Positions 43,551 through 52,853 of a stretch of DNA of 64,000 bases are shown here, one piece after another. Positions within the stretch are counted from its first letter, which is position 1. Every line of letters starts with the position of its first letter. The position numbers and the translations under genes were made by a program. Origin of the DNA: Rhodoferax antarcticus ANT.BR (GTDB lineage: Bacteria; Pseudomonadota; Gammaproteobacteria; Burkholderiales; Burkholderiaceae_C); the NCBI RefSeq assembly GCF_001938565.1, contig NZ_MSYM01000008.1, positions 62,001 to 126,000 of the forward strand. Reading direction: 5' to 3'. The notes under the pieces are model-generated. The model worked only from the letters and a program-made list of their open reading frames with translations, was not told the DNA's origin and did not search any database.

Positions 43551-44731
43551 CGCAACAGCTGGCGCGGCTGAAGGTTCTTGGCGCAGGCATTTTCAGCTTA
43601 ATTCTGACGCTGGGCGTGGCGCGCTTTGCGTACACGCCGCTGCTGCCGCTGATGCAGCAGCAGGCCGGTTTGGGCGTGGCCGCTGCCGGCTGGCTCGCCG
43701 CGATCAATTACGCCGGCTACTTGAGTGGCGCGCTGATTGCATCGCAGATCAGCGACTTGGTGCTTAAAGACAAGCTGTACCGCATCGGTATGGTGCTTGC
43801 GGTGTTGAGCACAGCCGTCATGGGGCTCACCACCGATGTGGTGGTCTGGGCTATATCACGCTATGTGGCCGGGCTGTGCAGCGCGGTCGGCATGTTGCTG
43901 GGCACCGGGCTGATTTTGAACTGGCTGATCCGCCATAACCAGCGCAGCGAGTTGGGCATTCACTTCAGCGGCCTGGGGCTGGGCATTGCCGGTTGCGCAG
44001 CCGCGGTGATGCTGATGAGCCCGGCACTGGACTGGCGCGAACAATGGTGGGCGTTCGCCGCTCTTGGCTGCCTGCTACTGGTACCGGCCCTGGCCTGGCT
44101 GCCCCGCCCGGATACCAGTGGCCTGACCACCAGCGGGCAAAAGATGGTCGACAAGCCGCCCAGTAAGCTGTACTTGCGCGTCTTCATGGCGGCGTATTTC
44201 TGCGCCGGGTTTGGTTATGTGGTGAGTGCCACGTTTATCGTGGCGATTGTCAACAAGCTGCCCGGCATGGCGGGCCAGGGCAATCTGGTCTTTCTGGCGA
44301 TTGGCCTGGGTGCCGCCCCGGCCTGCATCAACTGGGACTTCATCGCCCGGCGCACCGGCGACCTGAATGCGTTGATCCTGGCGGCGGTACTGCAGATCGT
44401 GGGCATTTTGCTTCCGGTGATGGTGGGTGGGCTGCTCCCGACGCTGTTTGGCGCGCTGCTGTTTGGCGGCACGTTTATCGGCATGGTCAGCCTGGTGTTG
44501 AGCATGGCCGGGCGCTACTACCCGACCAAACCCGCCAAGATGATGGGCAAGATGACACTGTCCTACGGCGCTGCCCAGATCATCGGCCCAGCCTTCACTG
44601 GCCAATTGGCCGTCCACCTGGGCAGCTACAACGCCGGGCTGTACTTTGCTGCGGGGGTGATGGCGGTGGGGACGGTCTTATTGGTGGGGTTGAAGGCGGT
44701 GGAGCGGCGCGATGCAGCCCACGCCTTATGA
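43547..44731 (+). CDS. MFS transporter, YbfB/YjiJ-like
   Basis: About 394 residues from GTG 43547, overlapping the kinase stop (GTGA). Twelve hydrophobic segments are visible, with GVARFAYTPLLPLMQQQAGL and WLAAINYAGYLSGAL at the N-terminus, the hallmark of the YbfB/YjiJ MFS family. Later parts include LIRHNQRSELGIHFSGLGLG and KMMGKMTLSYGAAQIIGPAF. The substrate is unknown. Coupling with the kinase gene suggests that the kinase may regulate or sense transport. Confidence 0.85.
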   Translation: MTQQLARLKVLGAGIFSLILTLGVARFAYTPLLPLMQQQAGLGVAAAGWLAAINYAGYLSGALIASQISDLVLKDKLYRIGMVLAVLSTAVMGLTTDVVVWAISRYVAGLCSAVGMLLGTGLILNWLIRHNQRSELGIHFSGLGLGIAGCAAAVMLMSPALDWREQWWAFAALGCLLLVPALAWLPRPDTSGLTTSGQKMVDKPPSKLYLRVFMAAYFCAGFGYVVSATFIVAIVNKLPGMAGQGNLVFLAIGLGAAPACINWDFIARRTGDLNALILAAVLQIVGILLPVMVGGLLPTLFGALLFGGTFIGMVSLVLSMAGRYYPTKPAKMMGKMTLSYGAAQIIGPAFTGQLAVHLGSYNAGLYFAAGVMAVGTVLLVGLKAVERRDAAHAL

Positions 44732-44819
44732 GCATCTTTTTGCGAAGGGCTTCAACCCACGGCGACTGTTTGACGAGGTAACGCAGCGGAGCGAGTTGCC
44801 TCTTTGATGGCCAGAGCCA

Positions 44820-45371
44820 TCAACTTGGTCTGCGATGCAGGCGGCGGGCTCTCCGAACCACTGGCGTCAAAAAGAAGACTTGCATCAGCGCGTAGGCATT
44901 CGCGGCCAGCACGATGGCCAGCACGGGCAAGCCGATCAGCAAGGGCCAGCCGAGCGCGGTCATCCATTCGCCCAAACCGATGGCCCAAGCGCCAAAGCCG
45001 TCATCCGGTGCCACAAATGCTGGCATCACATGCTGGCCGGGTAACAGAAAGGCACCCATCTTGAATGCCAGCCAATACAAGGGCACGATGGTCAGTGGGT
45101 TGGTATAGGCGGTGACGAGCACCGCCAGAATGGCATTTCCGCGCAGCCAGGCACACATTCCCAGAGACCCCAACACCTGTAACGGCCCAGGTATCAAGCC
45201 GCACAGCACGCCAATGGCCACGCCACGGGATAGGGGCTCCCGATAAAAACTGAACACATCATGCCGGTCTAACCACGGTCGCAGGCGACCGAGCGTGGGG
45301 CTACTCAAGGTGGCCAACACGCGAGGCTCCAGATGGCGCAGCCACGCGCGAAAGCGTCGAGCTTGGTTCAT
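44820..45371 (-). CDS. DUF2062 membrane protein
   Basis: 183 residues from ATG 45371 (MNQARRFRAWLRHLEPRVL). The DUF2062 pattern SRGVAIGVLCGLIPGPLQVLGSLGMCAWLRGN and TAYTNPLTIVPLYWLAFKMGAFLL is clear, with about three membrane segments. The function of this family is unknown; some members are attached to glycosyltransferases. It lies 10 bp after the universal stress gene on the same strand. Confidence 0.85.
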   Translation of the reverse strand: MNQARRFRAWLRHLEPRVLATLSSPTLGRLRPWLDRHDVFSFYREPLSRGVAIGVLCGLIPGPLQVLGSLGMCAWLRGNAILAVLVTAYTNPLTIVPLYWLAFKMGAFLLPGQHVMPAFVAPDDGFGAWAIGLGEWMTALGWPLLIGLPVLAIVLAANAYALMQVFFLTPVVRRARRLHRRPS

Positions 45372-45381
45372 GCCGTCAAGA

Positions 45382-45954
45382 TCATGCGCTGGCCAATGAC
45401 CCATCTCCGGCGCCAGGGCGCGGGCCACCAGGTGTGCGCACGACAAGTACCACGCCAAGCGCTGCACGAATCACCTGCTGCGCGACGCAGCCCAGCAGCA
45501 GGCTCTCAGCCGTACTCAGGCCGCGCGCACCGATGACGATGCCCCGGCTGCCCAGAAACTCGGCCAGCAAGACGATGCTGGTTGCAGGCTCGCCCATACG
45601 CACATGAAGTCGCCACCCCAAGCCCTTGGCATCTAGGATGGCGCAAGCAGCGGCGGTGGCGGCCCAGCCACGCTGGGACAAATGGCTTTCAGCGGCCTCC
45701 TTGCTTAACCAAGGTTGAACATTTATCAGATCGAGCGTTTCCACACCGCTTTCGAGGGCAAGGCGCATGGCCTGGCGCAACGCCTGCAGTGCGTACCCGG
45801 AGCCGTCGAGTGCGACGAGCCAGCAAGCGCTGCAGGGCACGTCAGACGAGATCCCCCCGGACTCGAAAGTCACAGCAAGAAGTCGCCCCTCGCTGTCACG
45901 CTGTTCACGGCACGCTGGCGGCATATCGGGCGATTGGGGTGCAATGGATGTCAT
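45382..45954 (-). CDS. Universal stress protein (UspA family)
   Basis: 190 residues. The Usp fold begins with WLVALDGSGYALQALRQAMRLA and ends with IVIGARGLSTAESLLLGCVAQQVIRAALGVVLVV, the ATP-binding G-x-R-G-x-S motif with some change (the segment usually reads GSVxxxV). About 40 residues precede the domain. It is leftward, between TerC and DUF2062 with gaps of about 10 bp, so the three probably form one operon, perhaps with the Bax-inhibitor-like gene. Confidence 0.85.
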   Translation of the reverse strand: MTSIAPQSPDMPPACREQRDSEGRLLAVTFESGGISSDVPCSACWLVALDGSGYALQALRQAMRLALESGVETLDLINVQPWLSKEAAESHLSQRGWAATAAACAILDAKGLGWRLHVRMGEPATSIVLLAEFLGSRGIVIGARGLSTAESLLLGCVAQQVIRAALGVVLVVRTPGGPRPGAGDGSLASA

Positions 45955-45966
45955 GTTTGAACCCCA

Positions 45967-46947
45967 CTAAGTGCCGGGCATGGTGGGGATAGCCTTGCCT
46001 TTTGATAGTTTCAGACTAAGAACAACCGACAGCGCAATGATGCTCCCGACGATGGCCAGTGACCATTGCACCGGCATGTGGAACCATGGCATAGCCAGCA
46101 TCTTGCCACCAATAAACACCAGCACGATGGCCAGACCGTATTTGAGCAGATGGAAACGGTCGGCCATGTCGGCCAGCAGGAAGTACATGGCCCGCAGCCC
46201 CATGATGGCGAAGATGTTGGAGGTGAAGACGATGAACGGGTCGGTGGTCACCGCGAAAATCGCCGGAATACTATCAACCGCAAACACCAGGTCGCTGACC
46301 TCAATCAGCACCAGCACCAGGAACATTGGCGTGGCGTAAAGCAGGCCCTGCTGGCGCACGAAGAATGCCTGGCCGTGAAAGCCGGGGGTGATGCGCATGT
46401 GGCCGCGCATCCAGCGCAGCAGCGGGTTGTTGTCCAGGTCGGGCTGCTGGTCGGCAAATACCAACATCTTGATGCCGGTGATCAGCAGGAAAGCACCAAA
46501 GACATAAAGGATCCAGGCGAACTCTTGCACCAGCCAGACGCCGGCCAGAATCATGCCGGCCCGCATCACGATCGCTCCCAGCACGCCGTATAACAGCACG
46601 CGGCGCTGCAATTCAGGCGGCACGGCAAAGTAGCCAAAGATCATCACGAAGACAAACATGTTGTCCACCGACAGCGATTGCTCGATCAGATAGCCGGTGA
46701 TAAATTCCAGCGCCTTGCGATTAGCCACTTCGCGCCCGAGGGTGCCGTCCAGATACCACCACAGCAAAGCGCCAAAGGACAGCGCCAGCGTGACCCAGAC
46801 AAAAACCCAGGCACCGGCCTCTTTGACAGACACCCGATGGGCCTTTTTTCCGCCAAGTACGAACAAATCCAGCGCCAGCATGGCCAGCACGAAAGTGATG
46901 AAACCGGCCCACATCGGGCCGGTGGCAAAATTGTCAATGGTTTGCAA
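45967..46947 (-). CDS. TerC family integral membrane protein
   Basis: 326 residues, about nine membrane helices. The conserved TerC metal-site motifs EQSLSVDNMFVFVMIF near residue 89 and EVSDLVFAVDSIPAIFAVT near 217 are both present. Members such as Alx export manganese or load metal on exoenzymes. The start is probably TTG 46947 (with GGAA before it); no ATG stands near. The yybP-ykoY manganese riboswitch that precedes some terC genes is not seen in the 30-bp gap. Confidence 0.88.
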   Translation of the reverse strand: MQTIDNFATGPMWAGFITFVLAMLALDLFVLGGKKAHRVSVKEAGAWVFVWVTLALSFGALLWWYLDGTLGREVANRKALEFITGYLIEQSLSVDNMFVFVMIFGYFAVPPELQRRVLLYGVLGAIVMRAGMILAGVWLVQEFAWILYVFGAFLLITGIKMLVFADQQPDLDNNPLLRWMRGHMRITPGFHGQAFFVRQQGLLYATPMFLVLVLIEVSDLVFAVDSIPAIFAVTTDPFIVFTSNIFAIMGLRAMYFLLADMADRFHLLKYGLAIVLVFIGGKMLAMPWFHMPVQWSLAIVGSIIALSVVLSLKLSKGKAIPTMPGT

Positions 46948-46977
46948 GTTGTAGTTCCACGGGTTGGCGCTAAAGCT

Positions 46978-47712
46978 TTAGTCGCTATTGCTTCCGATAC
47001 CAAAGAGGCTCAGCAGACTGGTGAAAAGGTTAAACAATGATACAAACAAGCCGACCGTGGCCAGCACATAGTTGCTTTCACCACCGTTCACAATGCGGCT
47101 GGTCTCGAACAGGATCAAACCTGCCGACAACAAGGCCACCATGGCTGATACCGCCATGCCCAGCGCGGGCACCTCAAACACCATGGCGCCGATGCCGGCC
47201 AGCAAGGCAATCACCATACCGGCAAACAAAAAGCCACCCATGAAGCTGAAGTCTTTGCGGGTGGTCAGCACATAGGCCGACAGCGCAAGAAACGTCACGC
47301 CGGTCGCGCCCAGCGCCATGCCAATGACCTCGCCACCATTGGGCAGGCCGCTGTAGCGGGTGAGGATGGGGCCCAGCGTGTAGCCCATGAAGCCGGTTAA
47401 CGCAAACACCGCAGGCAGCGCCCAGGCGCTGTTTTGCAACTTGTGTACCGCGTACAACAAACCAAAATAGCCCACCAGCGTGATGATGATGCCCGGACTG
47501 GGCGCCTGCAAGGCCATGGCCGCCGTAGCGACACCGGCGCTAAACAGCAGCGTCATCGCCAGCAGTGCGTAGGTGTTGCGCACCACCCGGTTTTGCAAGG
47601 CAGATGTGAGGGGGTTGCCGTTATCAACGCCGTTGCTGTTTGCACCGTAGCGGCTATCGGGCCCGGGCCAGGGAATGGCGCGGGCTGGCTTGTTTTGGTT
47701 CGAGTCGGTCAT
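46978..47712 (-). CDS. Bax inhibitor-1/YccA family membrane protein
   Basis: 244 residues with seven hydrophobic helices. The family pattern starts with NRVVRNTYALLAMTLLFSAGVATAAM and contains LNGFMGYTLGP-like FALTGFMGYTLGPIL and the final acidic-lined helices. AAAGGAG lies 8 bp before the ATG. YccA-type proteins modulate FtsH, others leak calcium. It is 30 bp upstream of terC on the same strand. Confidence 0.9.
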   Translation of the reverse strand: MTDSNQNKPARAIPWPGPDSRYGANSNGVDNGNPLTSALQNRVVRNTYALLAMTLLFSAGVATAAMALQAPSPGIIITLVGYFGLLYAVHKLQNSAWALPAVFALTGFMGYTLGPILTRYSGLPNGGEVIGMALGATGVTFLALSAYVLTTRKDFSFMGGFLFAGMVIALLAGIGAMVFEVPALGMAVSAMVALLSAGLILFETSRIVNGGESNYVLATVGLFVSLFNLFTSLLSLFGIGSNSD

Positions 47713-47756
47713 GGTTCTTGCTCCTTTAAGGCAGTTAATCTGAATGGGGTGAGGGT

Positions 47757-48107
47757 TTAGCTGGCAACTGACTTCTGCGTCAGTGCTTTCATCGACTGGC
47801 GCCGGGGCCTTTTGGCTTGCGACAGCGTTTTGACCAGCTTGGCAACCATGCGGCGCAGGGCGTCTTCCAGGGCCGCGTGCCAGTTGCTGGATGTGGCGCC
47901 AACGATGACGGTGCCGTGGGCTTCCAGGTGCAACCGAATCTTGGCGCGCTTGTCAACACCACCGCGCGGCCCATTCACATCCGTGAAACTGATCCGCGCG
48001 GTGTTGACCTGTTGTGCCATGCGGCGCAGGGCAAAGCGCAGACGCTCCACGGTCATATCCTTCAGCGGCTTGGCAGCGGCGGGTTGAGCGTCAAAAACAA
48101 TCTGCAT
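47757..48107 (-). CDS. RaiA/HPF-like ribosome-associated protein
   Basis: 116 residues with the sigma-54-modulation/RaiA pattern: MTVERLRFALRRMAQQVNTARISFTDVNGPRGGVDKRAKIRLHL and ALEDALRRMVAKLVK. It likely binds ribosomes in slow growth or stress. A GAGGAG site precedes the start. The C-terminus is basic (RPRRQSMKALTQK). It is divergent from nhaR and 44 bp upstream of the Bax-inhibitor-like gene. Confidence 0.8.
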   Translation of the reverse strand: MQIVFDAQPAAAKPLKDMTVERLRFALRRMAQQVNTARISFTDVNGPRGGVDKRAKIRLHLEAHGTVIVGATSSNWHAALEDALRRMVAKLVKTLSQAKRPRRQSMKALTQKSVAS

Positions 48108-48238
48108 GGTTGGCTCCTCAAAGAAAGTAAAAGGGTCAGCGGAGTTGCAACTGTAGAGGTTAAATAGCTATAACAAAAGTAACTAACACCTATCGTTGAC
48201 AAAGACAAAACCTTTCTTTCAGCCTCAAAATACGCGCT

Positions 48239-49114
48239 ATGAGCCAAAGCTTCAACTACCGTCACCTGTACTATTTCTGGATCGTTGCCAAAGAGGGCGG
48301 CATGGCCCGCGCCGCCGAACGGCTGGACATGGCGCTGCCCACCATCAGCACCCAGGTGCGGGAGCTGGAGAAGTCGCTTGGGGTCAGTCTGCTCAAGGCG
48401 CAAGGGCGCAACCTGGTGCTGACAGAAGCGGGGGTCGCCACCATGCGCGAGGCGGATCAGATCTTTGCCCTGGGTGAAGGGCTGCCCCAGCGGGTGCGCG
48501 AGGCCGTCAGTGGCGCCCGGATTCGCTTTAATGTCGGCATCTCGGACGGCATTGCCAAGCTGGCGGTGCACCGCCTGCTGGCACCGGTTCTGGGTGAGCC
48601 CAAGCTGCGCCTGCTCTGCCATGAGGGCGAGTTTGAACAACTGCTGGCCGAGCTGGCCTTGCACAAACTCGATGCCATGCTGTCCGACCGGCCCGCACCC
48701 GCGAAGAGCGAACTGCACATCACCAGCCAATTGCTCTCCAGCAGCCAGATCGCTTGGTACGCGCCAAAAAATTGGGCAGACGCGGCCCGCAACAACTACC
48801 CGCACAGCTTGGCCGCGGTGCCCTTGTTATTGCCCACGCGGCATTCGGCGGTGCGCTTGCGCATTGACCATTGGTTTGAACGCGAGCGCATCCAACCCAT
48901 GGTCGTCGGTGAGTTTGAAGACAGCGCGCTGTTGATGACCTTCGGTGCCGCTGGCATGGGAGTTTTTCCGGCCACCGAATCGATCAACGACGAGTTGCTG
49001 GAAACACACAAGCTGGACAACATAGCCGTCTGCAGCGAGGTGCAAGAGGAGTTTCACCTGATCTTCACAGCGCGCAAAGTGCTGCATCCGCTGTTGTTGC
49101 GACTGCTTGGTTGA
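48239..49114 (+). CDS. nhaR: NhaR-type LysR transcriptional activator
   Basis: 291 residues. The N-terminal winged HTH reads NYRHLYYFWIVAKEGGMARAAERLDMALPTISTQVRELEKSLG, the form special to NhaR, and the C-terminal part contains GVFPATESINDELLE and VGEFEDSALLMTFGAAGMG. NhaR activates the sodium/proton antiporter NhaA in E. coli in response to Na+. No nhaA lies in the window, so the targets here are unknown; the divergent RaiA-like gene is one possibility. Confidence 0.87.
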   Translation: MSQSFNYRHLYYFWIVAKEGGMARAAERLDMALPTISTQVRELEKSLGVSLLKAQGRNLVLTEAGVATMREADQIFALGEGLPQRVREAVSGARIRFNVGISDGIAKLAVHRLLAPVLGEPKLRLLCHEGEFEQLLAELALHKLDAMLSDRPAPAKSELHITSQLLSSSQIAWYAPKNWADAARNNYPHSLAAVPLLLPTRHSAVRLRIDHWFERERIQPMVVGEFEDSALLMTFGAAGMGVFPATESINDELLETHKLDNIAVCSEVQEEFHLIFTARKVLHPLLLRLLG

Positions 49115-49360
49115 CACACCAAAAAGGCAGTAGCGCGGCGCAGCGTCCGGGGCATTGCGCCAGTTCACCCGCCGTCAAAAGTTGTTGCACCGCAACATGT
49201 CATCAGGGTAAACCCTTAATCAAGCTAGGATGGTGTGCAACAGATTCACCTCGGCGGGTGCCCCTTCAAGCCACGGCTGCCTAAGCCTCGGTGCCCGCCC
49301 ACTCTCACGACGCTTTGCCCCATGCTGGATTCAACCGCTGGGCTTTTATGGAGAACGCAG

Positions 49361-49903
49361 ATGCATCCAACCCTGAACCAACTGTCCGCACAGAAGCGGA
49401 TCGCGCTCATCGCTCACGACAACAAGAAAAAAGACTTGCTCGAATGGGCCGCCTACAACCGCCCGGTGCTGCTGCAGCACACCCTGTGTGCCACAGGCAC
49501 CACCGGCAGTCTGCTGGAAAAGGTGCTGGGCACGCAGATTGAAAAGCTGCGCAGCGGCCCGCTTGGCGGCGACCAGCAGATCGGCGCGAAGATTGCCGAA
49601 GGCGTGGTCGACTTCATCATTTTCTTTTGGGACCCGTTGGAGCCGCAACCGCACGACCCCGACGTCAAGGCGCTCCTGCGCCTAGCCGTGGTGTGGAACG
49701 TCCCGGTGGCGTGCAACCGGGCTTCGGCTGACTTCATGATCTCGTCGCCGCTGATGTGCTCGCCCTACGAGCGCATTCTTCCCGACTTCGAGCAACACAT
49801 GAACCGGTTTGCCCAGAACTTGATCGTCCTGGAGCCGGGCACCGACGCTGCCACGGAGTTGCCCCTGATGGAGCACGTCACCGCCGCCGAATCTGCCGCT
49901 TAA
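49361..49903 (+). CDS. mgsA: Methylglyoxal synthase
   Basis: 180 residues from ATG 49361 (GGAG before it). All active-site positions are present: His19 in ALIAHDNKKKDL, Asp71 in GPLGGDQQIGAKI and His98 in DPLEPQPHDPDVKALLR, with TTGTTG-like ATGTTGSLL binding phosphate. It converts dihydroxyacetone phosphate to methylglyoxal and phosphate, bypassing lower glycolysis in phosphate starvation. The C-terminus is about 30 residues longer than in E. coli. The frame also extends upstream to 49235 but that part is not conserved. Confidence 0.93.
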   Translation: MHPTLNQLSAQKRIALIAHDNKKKDLLEWAAYNRPVLLQHTLCATGTTGSLLEKVLGTQIEKLRSGPLGGDQQIGAKIAEGVVDFIIFFWDPLEPQPHDPDVKALLRLAVVWNVPVACNRASADFMISSPLMCSPYERILPDFEQHMNRFAQNLIVLEPGTDAATELPLMEHVTAAESAA

Positions 49904-49955
49904 ACACCAGGTCCTTGCGGGGCAAGCGTCTGAGGCGCGGGCGGGCGCGGTGCGC

Positions 49956-51257
49956 TCATACCACGCGCTGCGCGCGCAAAACCGACACCTCAGCGGCAGA
50001 CAGGCCTAGCTCGCCCAACACCTCGTCGGTATGCTCGCCCAGCCGGGGTGGCGGGCGGCGCAGAACGGGTGGCGTCGCGCTCAGGCGCAGCGGGCTGGCG
50101 ACGGTGTTCACCGGGATGAGCGCGGGGCTCTTAGCAGCCGGATCAGCACCCTCTAATGCTATACTATTAATAGCTACTGGCGCTTTATATGATTGGGCTA
50201 GAGCCTGTTTTATCACTAAACCACGGGCTTGTACCTGGGGGTCGGCAAAGGCTTGCGCCAGATCGTTGATGGCGCCGCAGGGCACGGCTTTGTCTTCCAG
50301 CAGGCCAATCCAGTCGGCGGTGCTGCGCTGGCGGGTCTCGGGTTGCATCAGCGCAGCGAGTGCCTCGCGGTGTTGCACGCGCAGGGTGTTGCTGGCAAAA
50401 CGCGCATCTTTGGACCATTCGGGGTGGCCAGCGGTGCTGCAAAAGCGGGCAAACTGGCCCTCGTTACCAATGGCCAGCAGCATGCTGCCATCCAGTGTTT
50501 CAAAGGTCTGGTAGGGTGCCAGACTGGGGTGGGTGTTGCCCTGGCGCTGCGGCACCTTGCCGCAATTCAGGTAGCCCGCAGCCTGATTCGCCAGCACCGC
50601 CATGCCCACATCCAGCAACGCCATGTCGATATGCTGGCCTTCACCGGTGGTGTGCCGCGCCTCAACAGCGGCCAGGATGGCGGTGGTGGCGTAGATGCCG
50701 GTCAGGATGTCGATGAGCGCCACCCCCATGCGCATCGGGCCACCGCCGGGCTGGTCGTCCGCGTGGCCAGTGATGCTCATCATGCCGCTCATGGCCTGGA
50801 TCATCAGGTCATAACCGGCGCGTTCGGCATACGGTCCGGTCTGGCCAAAGCCGGTGACCGAGCAGTAGATCAGACGTGGGTTCAGCGTTTTGAGGCTCTC
50901 GTAGTCCAGCCCGTAGTGCTTGAGGCCGCCGACCTTGAAGTTCTCGACGAGGATGTCGCTGCCAGCGGCCAACTGGCGGATCAACGCCTGGCCTTCAGGC
51001 TGGGCGATGTCCAGGGTGATGGCACGTTTGTTGCGGTTGCAGGCGGTGAAATAGGTGGCCTCCTTGGTGTCGTTGCCGTCTGCGTCTTGGAGGAACGGCG
51101 GGCCCCAGCTGCGGGTGTCGTCTCCGGCGCCGGGGCGCTCGACCTTGATCACGTCGGCGCCCAGGTCGGCCAGCATTTGTGTGGCCCAGGGGCCGGCCAG
51201 CACGCGGGAGAGGTCGAGGACTTTGAGGTGGGCGAGGGCAGCGGCTTGGGTCGTCAT
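49956..51257 (-). CDS. CaiB/BaiF family CoA-transferase
   Basis: 433 residues. The family III CoA-transferase pattern is LKVLDLSRVLAGPWATQMLADLGADVIKVERPGAGDDTR, CNRNKRAITLDI, DYESLKTLNPRLIYCSVTGFGQTGPYAERAGYDLMIQAMSG and GQHIDMALLDVGMA. Next to glutaryl-CoA dehydrogenase it may transfer CoA between succinate and glutarate, as in other proteobacterial gcdH clusters. Residues of about 348-363 (SYKAPVAINSIAL) are coded by a copy of the dispersed repeat, an in-frame insertion near the C-terminus. Confidence 0.88.
   Translation of the reverse strand: MTTQAAALAHLKVLDLSRVLAGPWATQMLADLGADVIKVERPGAGDDTRSWGPPFLQDADGNDTKEATYFTACNRNKRAITLDIAQPEGQALIRQLAAGSDILVENFKVGGLKHYGLDYESLKTLNPRLIYCSVTGFGQTGPYAERAGYDLMIQAMSGMMSITGHADDQPGGGPMRMGVALIDILTGIYATTAILAAVEARHTTGEGQHIDMALLDVGMAVLANQAAGYLNCGKVPQRQGNTHPSLAPYQTFETLDGSMLLAIGNEGQFARFCSTAGHPEWSKDARFASNTLRVQHREALAALMQPETRQRSTADWIGLLEDKAVPCGAINDLAQAFADPQVQARGLVIKQALAQSYKAPVAINSIALEGADPAAKSPALIPVNTVASPLRLSATPPVLRRPPPRLGEHTDEVLGELGLSAAEVSVLRAQRVV
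50168..50212 (+). repeat. Dispersed ~45-bp repeat, copy D (inside the CaiB-type gene)
   Basis: AATAGCTACTGGCGCTTTAT, then TTGGGCTAGAGCC and a T-run. It lies antisense within the coding sequence and stays in frame. Confidence 0.72.
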
Positions 51258-51414
51258 GGTGTTCTTTAGGTTATGAAGTCAGGGTTTCATTTGTTGCCAG
51301 ACTGAGGTTGGCGGCTGGCCACGCGGGCTTAGGCAGGGGGCCCCGCCCGCGGCCACCACCGATGCCAGCATCTTCGTGCCCAGATATTCCGGAGATTTAC
51401 ACGAACCCGTCTAC

Positions 51415-52608
51415 TCAGCAAAACGCCTGAATCCCGGTCTGCGCCCGCCCCAGAATCAACGCATGGATGTCGTGCGTGCCTTCGTAGGTGTTGACTACCT
51501 CCAGATTCACCAGATGCCGCGCCACGCCAAACTCGTCGCTGATGCCGTTGCCACCCATCATGTCGCGCGCCAGGCGGGCAATGTCCAGCGCCTTGCCACA
51601 ACTGTTGCGCTTCAAAATTGAGGTGATCTCCACCGCTGCTGTGCCTTCGTCCTTCATCCGCCCCAGCCGCAGGCAGCCCTGCAACCCCAGCGCGATTTCG
51701 GTCTGCATGTCGGCCAGCTTCTTTTGAATCAACTGATTCGCCGCCAGCGGGCGACCAAATTGCTGGCGGTCCAGCACGTATTGGCGGGCGCGCAGCCAGC
51801 AGTCTTGCGCGGCACCCAGCGCGCCCCAGGCAATGCCGTAGCGTGCTGAGTTCAGGCAGGTGAACGGGCCTTTCAAACCTTGCACCTCGGGAAAAGCGTT
51901 CTCTTCGGGGCAAAACACGCCGTCCATGACGATCTCGCCGGTGATGCTGGCGCGCAAGCCCACCTTGCCGTGGATGGCTGGTGCGCTCAAACCTGCGGCA
52001 CCCTTTTCCAGCACAAAACCGCGAATCGGGCCGACCTTGGCGGACTCACTCACCTCTTTGGCCCAGACCACAAACACGTCGGCAATCGGGCTGTTGCTGA
52101 TCCACATCTTGTTGCCGCTGAGCTTGTAGCCGCCGGGCACCTTGTGTGCGCGGCTCAACATGCCCGCCGGGTCGGAGCCGTGGTTCGGCTCGGTCAGGCC
52201 AAAACAACCAATCCACTCACCGGTGGCCAGTTTGGGCAGGTATTTCTGTTTGCTGGCCTCGTTGCCAAATTCAAAAATCGGCACCATCACCAGCGAACTT
52301 TGCACACTCATCATGCTGCGGTAGCCGCTGTCGACCCGCTCCACCTCGCGGGCAATCAAGCCGTAGGCCACATAGTTCAGGCCAGGGCCGCCATAGGCCT
52401 CGGGAAGGGTGGGGCCGAGCAGGCCGAGCGCACCCATTTCACGAAAGATGGCCGGGTCGGTCTGCTCGTTGCGAAACGCCTGGACCACGCGCGGCTGCAG
52501 TTTGTCCTGGCAGTAGGCCGCGGCGGCGTCCTTGACCATGCGCTCGTCGTCGCTGAGTTGCTGCTCCAGCAGAAAAGGGTCTTGCCAGTTGAAAGAAGCG
52601 TGGGCCAT
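51415..52608 (-). CDS. gcdH: Glutaryl-CoA dehydrogenase
   Basis: 397 residues of the acyl-CoA dehydrogenase fold with the glutaryl-specific start [24 protein letters not shown]. Further motifs are [74 protein letters not shown] and the catalytic Glu in [20 protein letters not shown]. It oxidises and decarboxylates glutaryl-CoA to crotonyl-CoA in lysine, tryptophan and dicarboxylate breakdown. It is 157 bp upstream of the CoA-transferase gene and divergent from a LysR gene. Confidence 0.93.
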   Translation of the reverse strand: MAHASFNWQDPFLLEQQLSDDERMVKDAAAAYCQDKLQPRVVQAFRNEQTDPAIFREMGALGLLGPTLPEAYGGPGLNYVAYGLIAREVERVDSGYRSMMSVQSSLVMVPIFEFGNEASKQKYLPKLATGEWIGCFGLTEPNHGSDPAGMLSRAHKVPGGYKLSGNKMWISNSPIADVFVVWAKEVSESAKVGPIRGFVLEKGAAGLSAPAIHGKVGLRASITGEIVMDGVFCPEENAFPEVQGLKGPFTCLNSARYGIAWGALGAAQDCWLRARQYVLDRQQFGRPLAANQLIQKKLADMQTEIALGLQGCLRLGRMKDEGTAAVEITSILKRNSCGKALDIARLARDMMGGNGISDEFGVARHLVNLEVVNTYEGTHDIHALILGRAQTGIQAFC

Positions 52609-52754
52609 AAGGTGTCTCCAGAAATAAGTGGGCAGGCGGCATGCAGTGCCAGCATGCTAACGCGCCAACTGGCTGGGGTAAACCGATTTGTTGTCACGCA
52701 GACATCACTAGCGTGCATATCTGAAGAAACAGGTCTTTGCTGAAAGTAAGTGTC

Positions 52755-52798
52755 TAAATAGGCTATAGCCCCCGTTTAAATTGCGCTAGTTGCTATGT
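52755..52798 (-). repeat. Dispersed ~45-bp repeat, copy E (gcdH/LysR intergenic region)
   Basis: On the minus strand it reads ATAGCAACTAGCGCAATTT, then GGGGGCTATAGCC. It lies between the divergent gcdH and LysR genes, in their promoter region. Confidence 0.68.
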
Positions 52799-52853
52799 TT
52801 ATTGCTAGTTTAGAAGAGGCTTTAAAAGTATTGATGTGTATATTACGCACACC

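Noticed and set aside
45960..46980. Manganese riboswitch upstream of terC
   Set aside because: The gap before terC is only 30 bp and there is no room for the yybP-ykoY structure.
48062..48805. Leftward frame of 247 codons over the 5' half of nhaR
   Set aside because: It is antisense to a clear LysR gene and to the divergent promoter region, with no recognisable motif.
50229..51269. Rightward frame of 346 codons
   Set aside because: It is antisense to the CaiB-type CoA-transferase, which has all family motifs.
51880..52743. Rightward frame of 287 codons
   Set aside because: It is antisense to gcdH and lacks any domain pattern.
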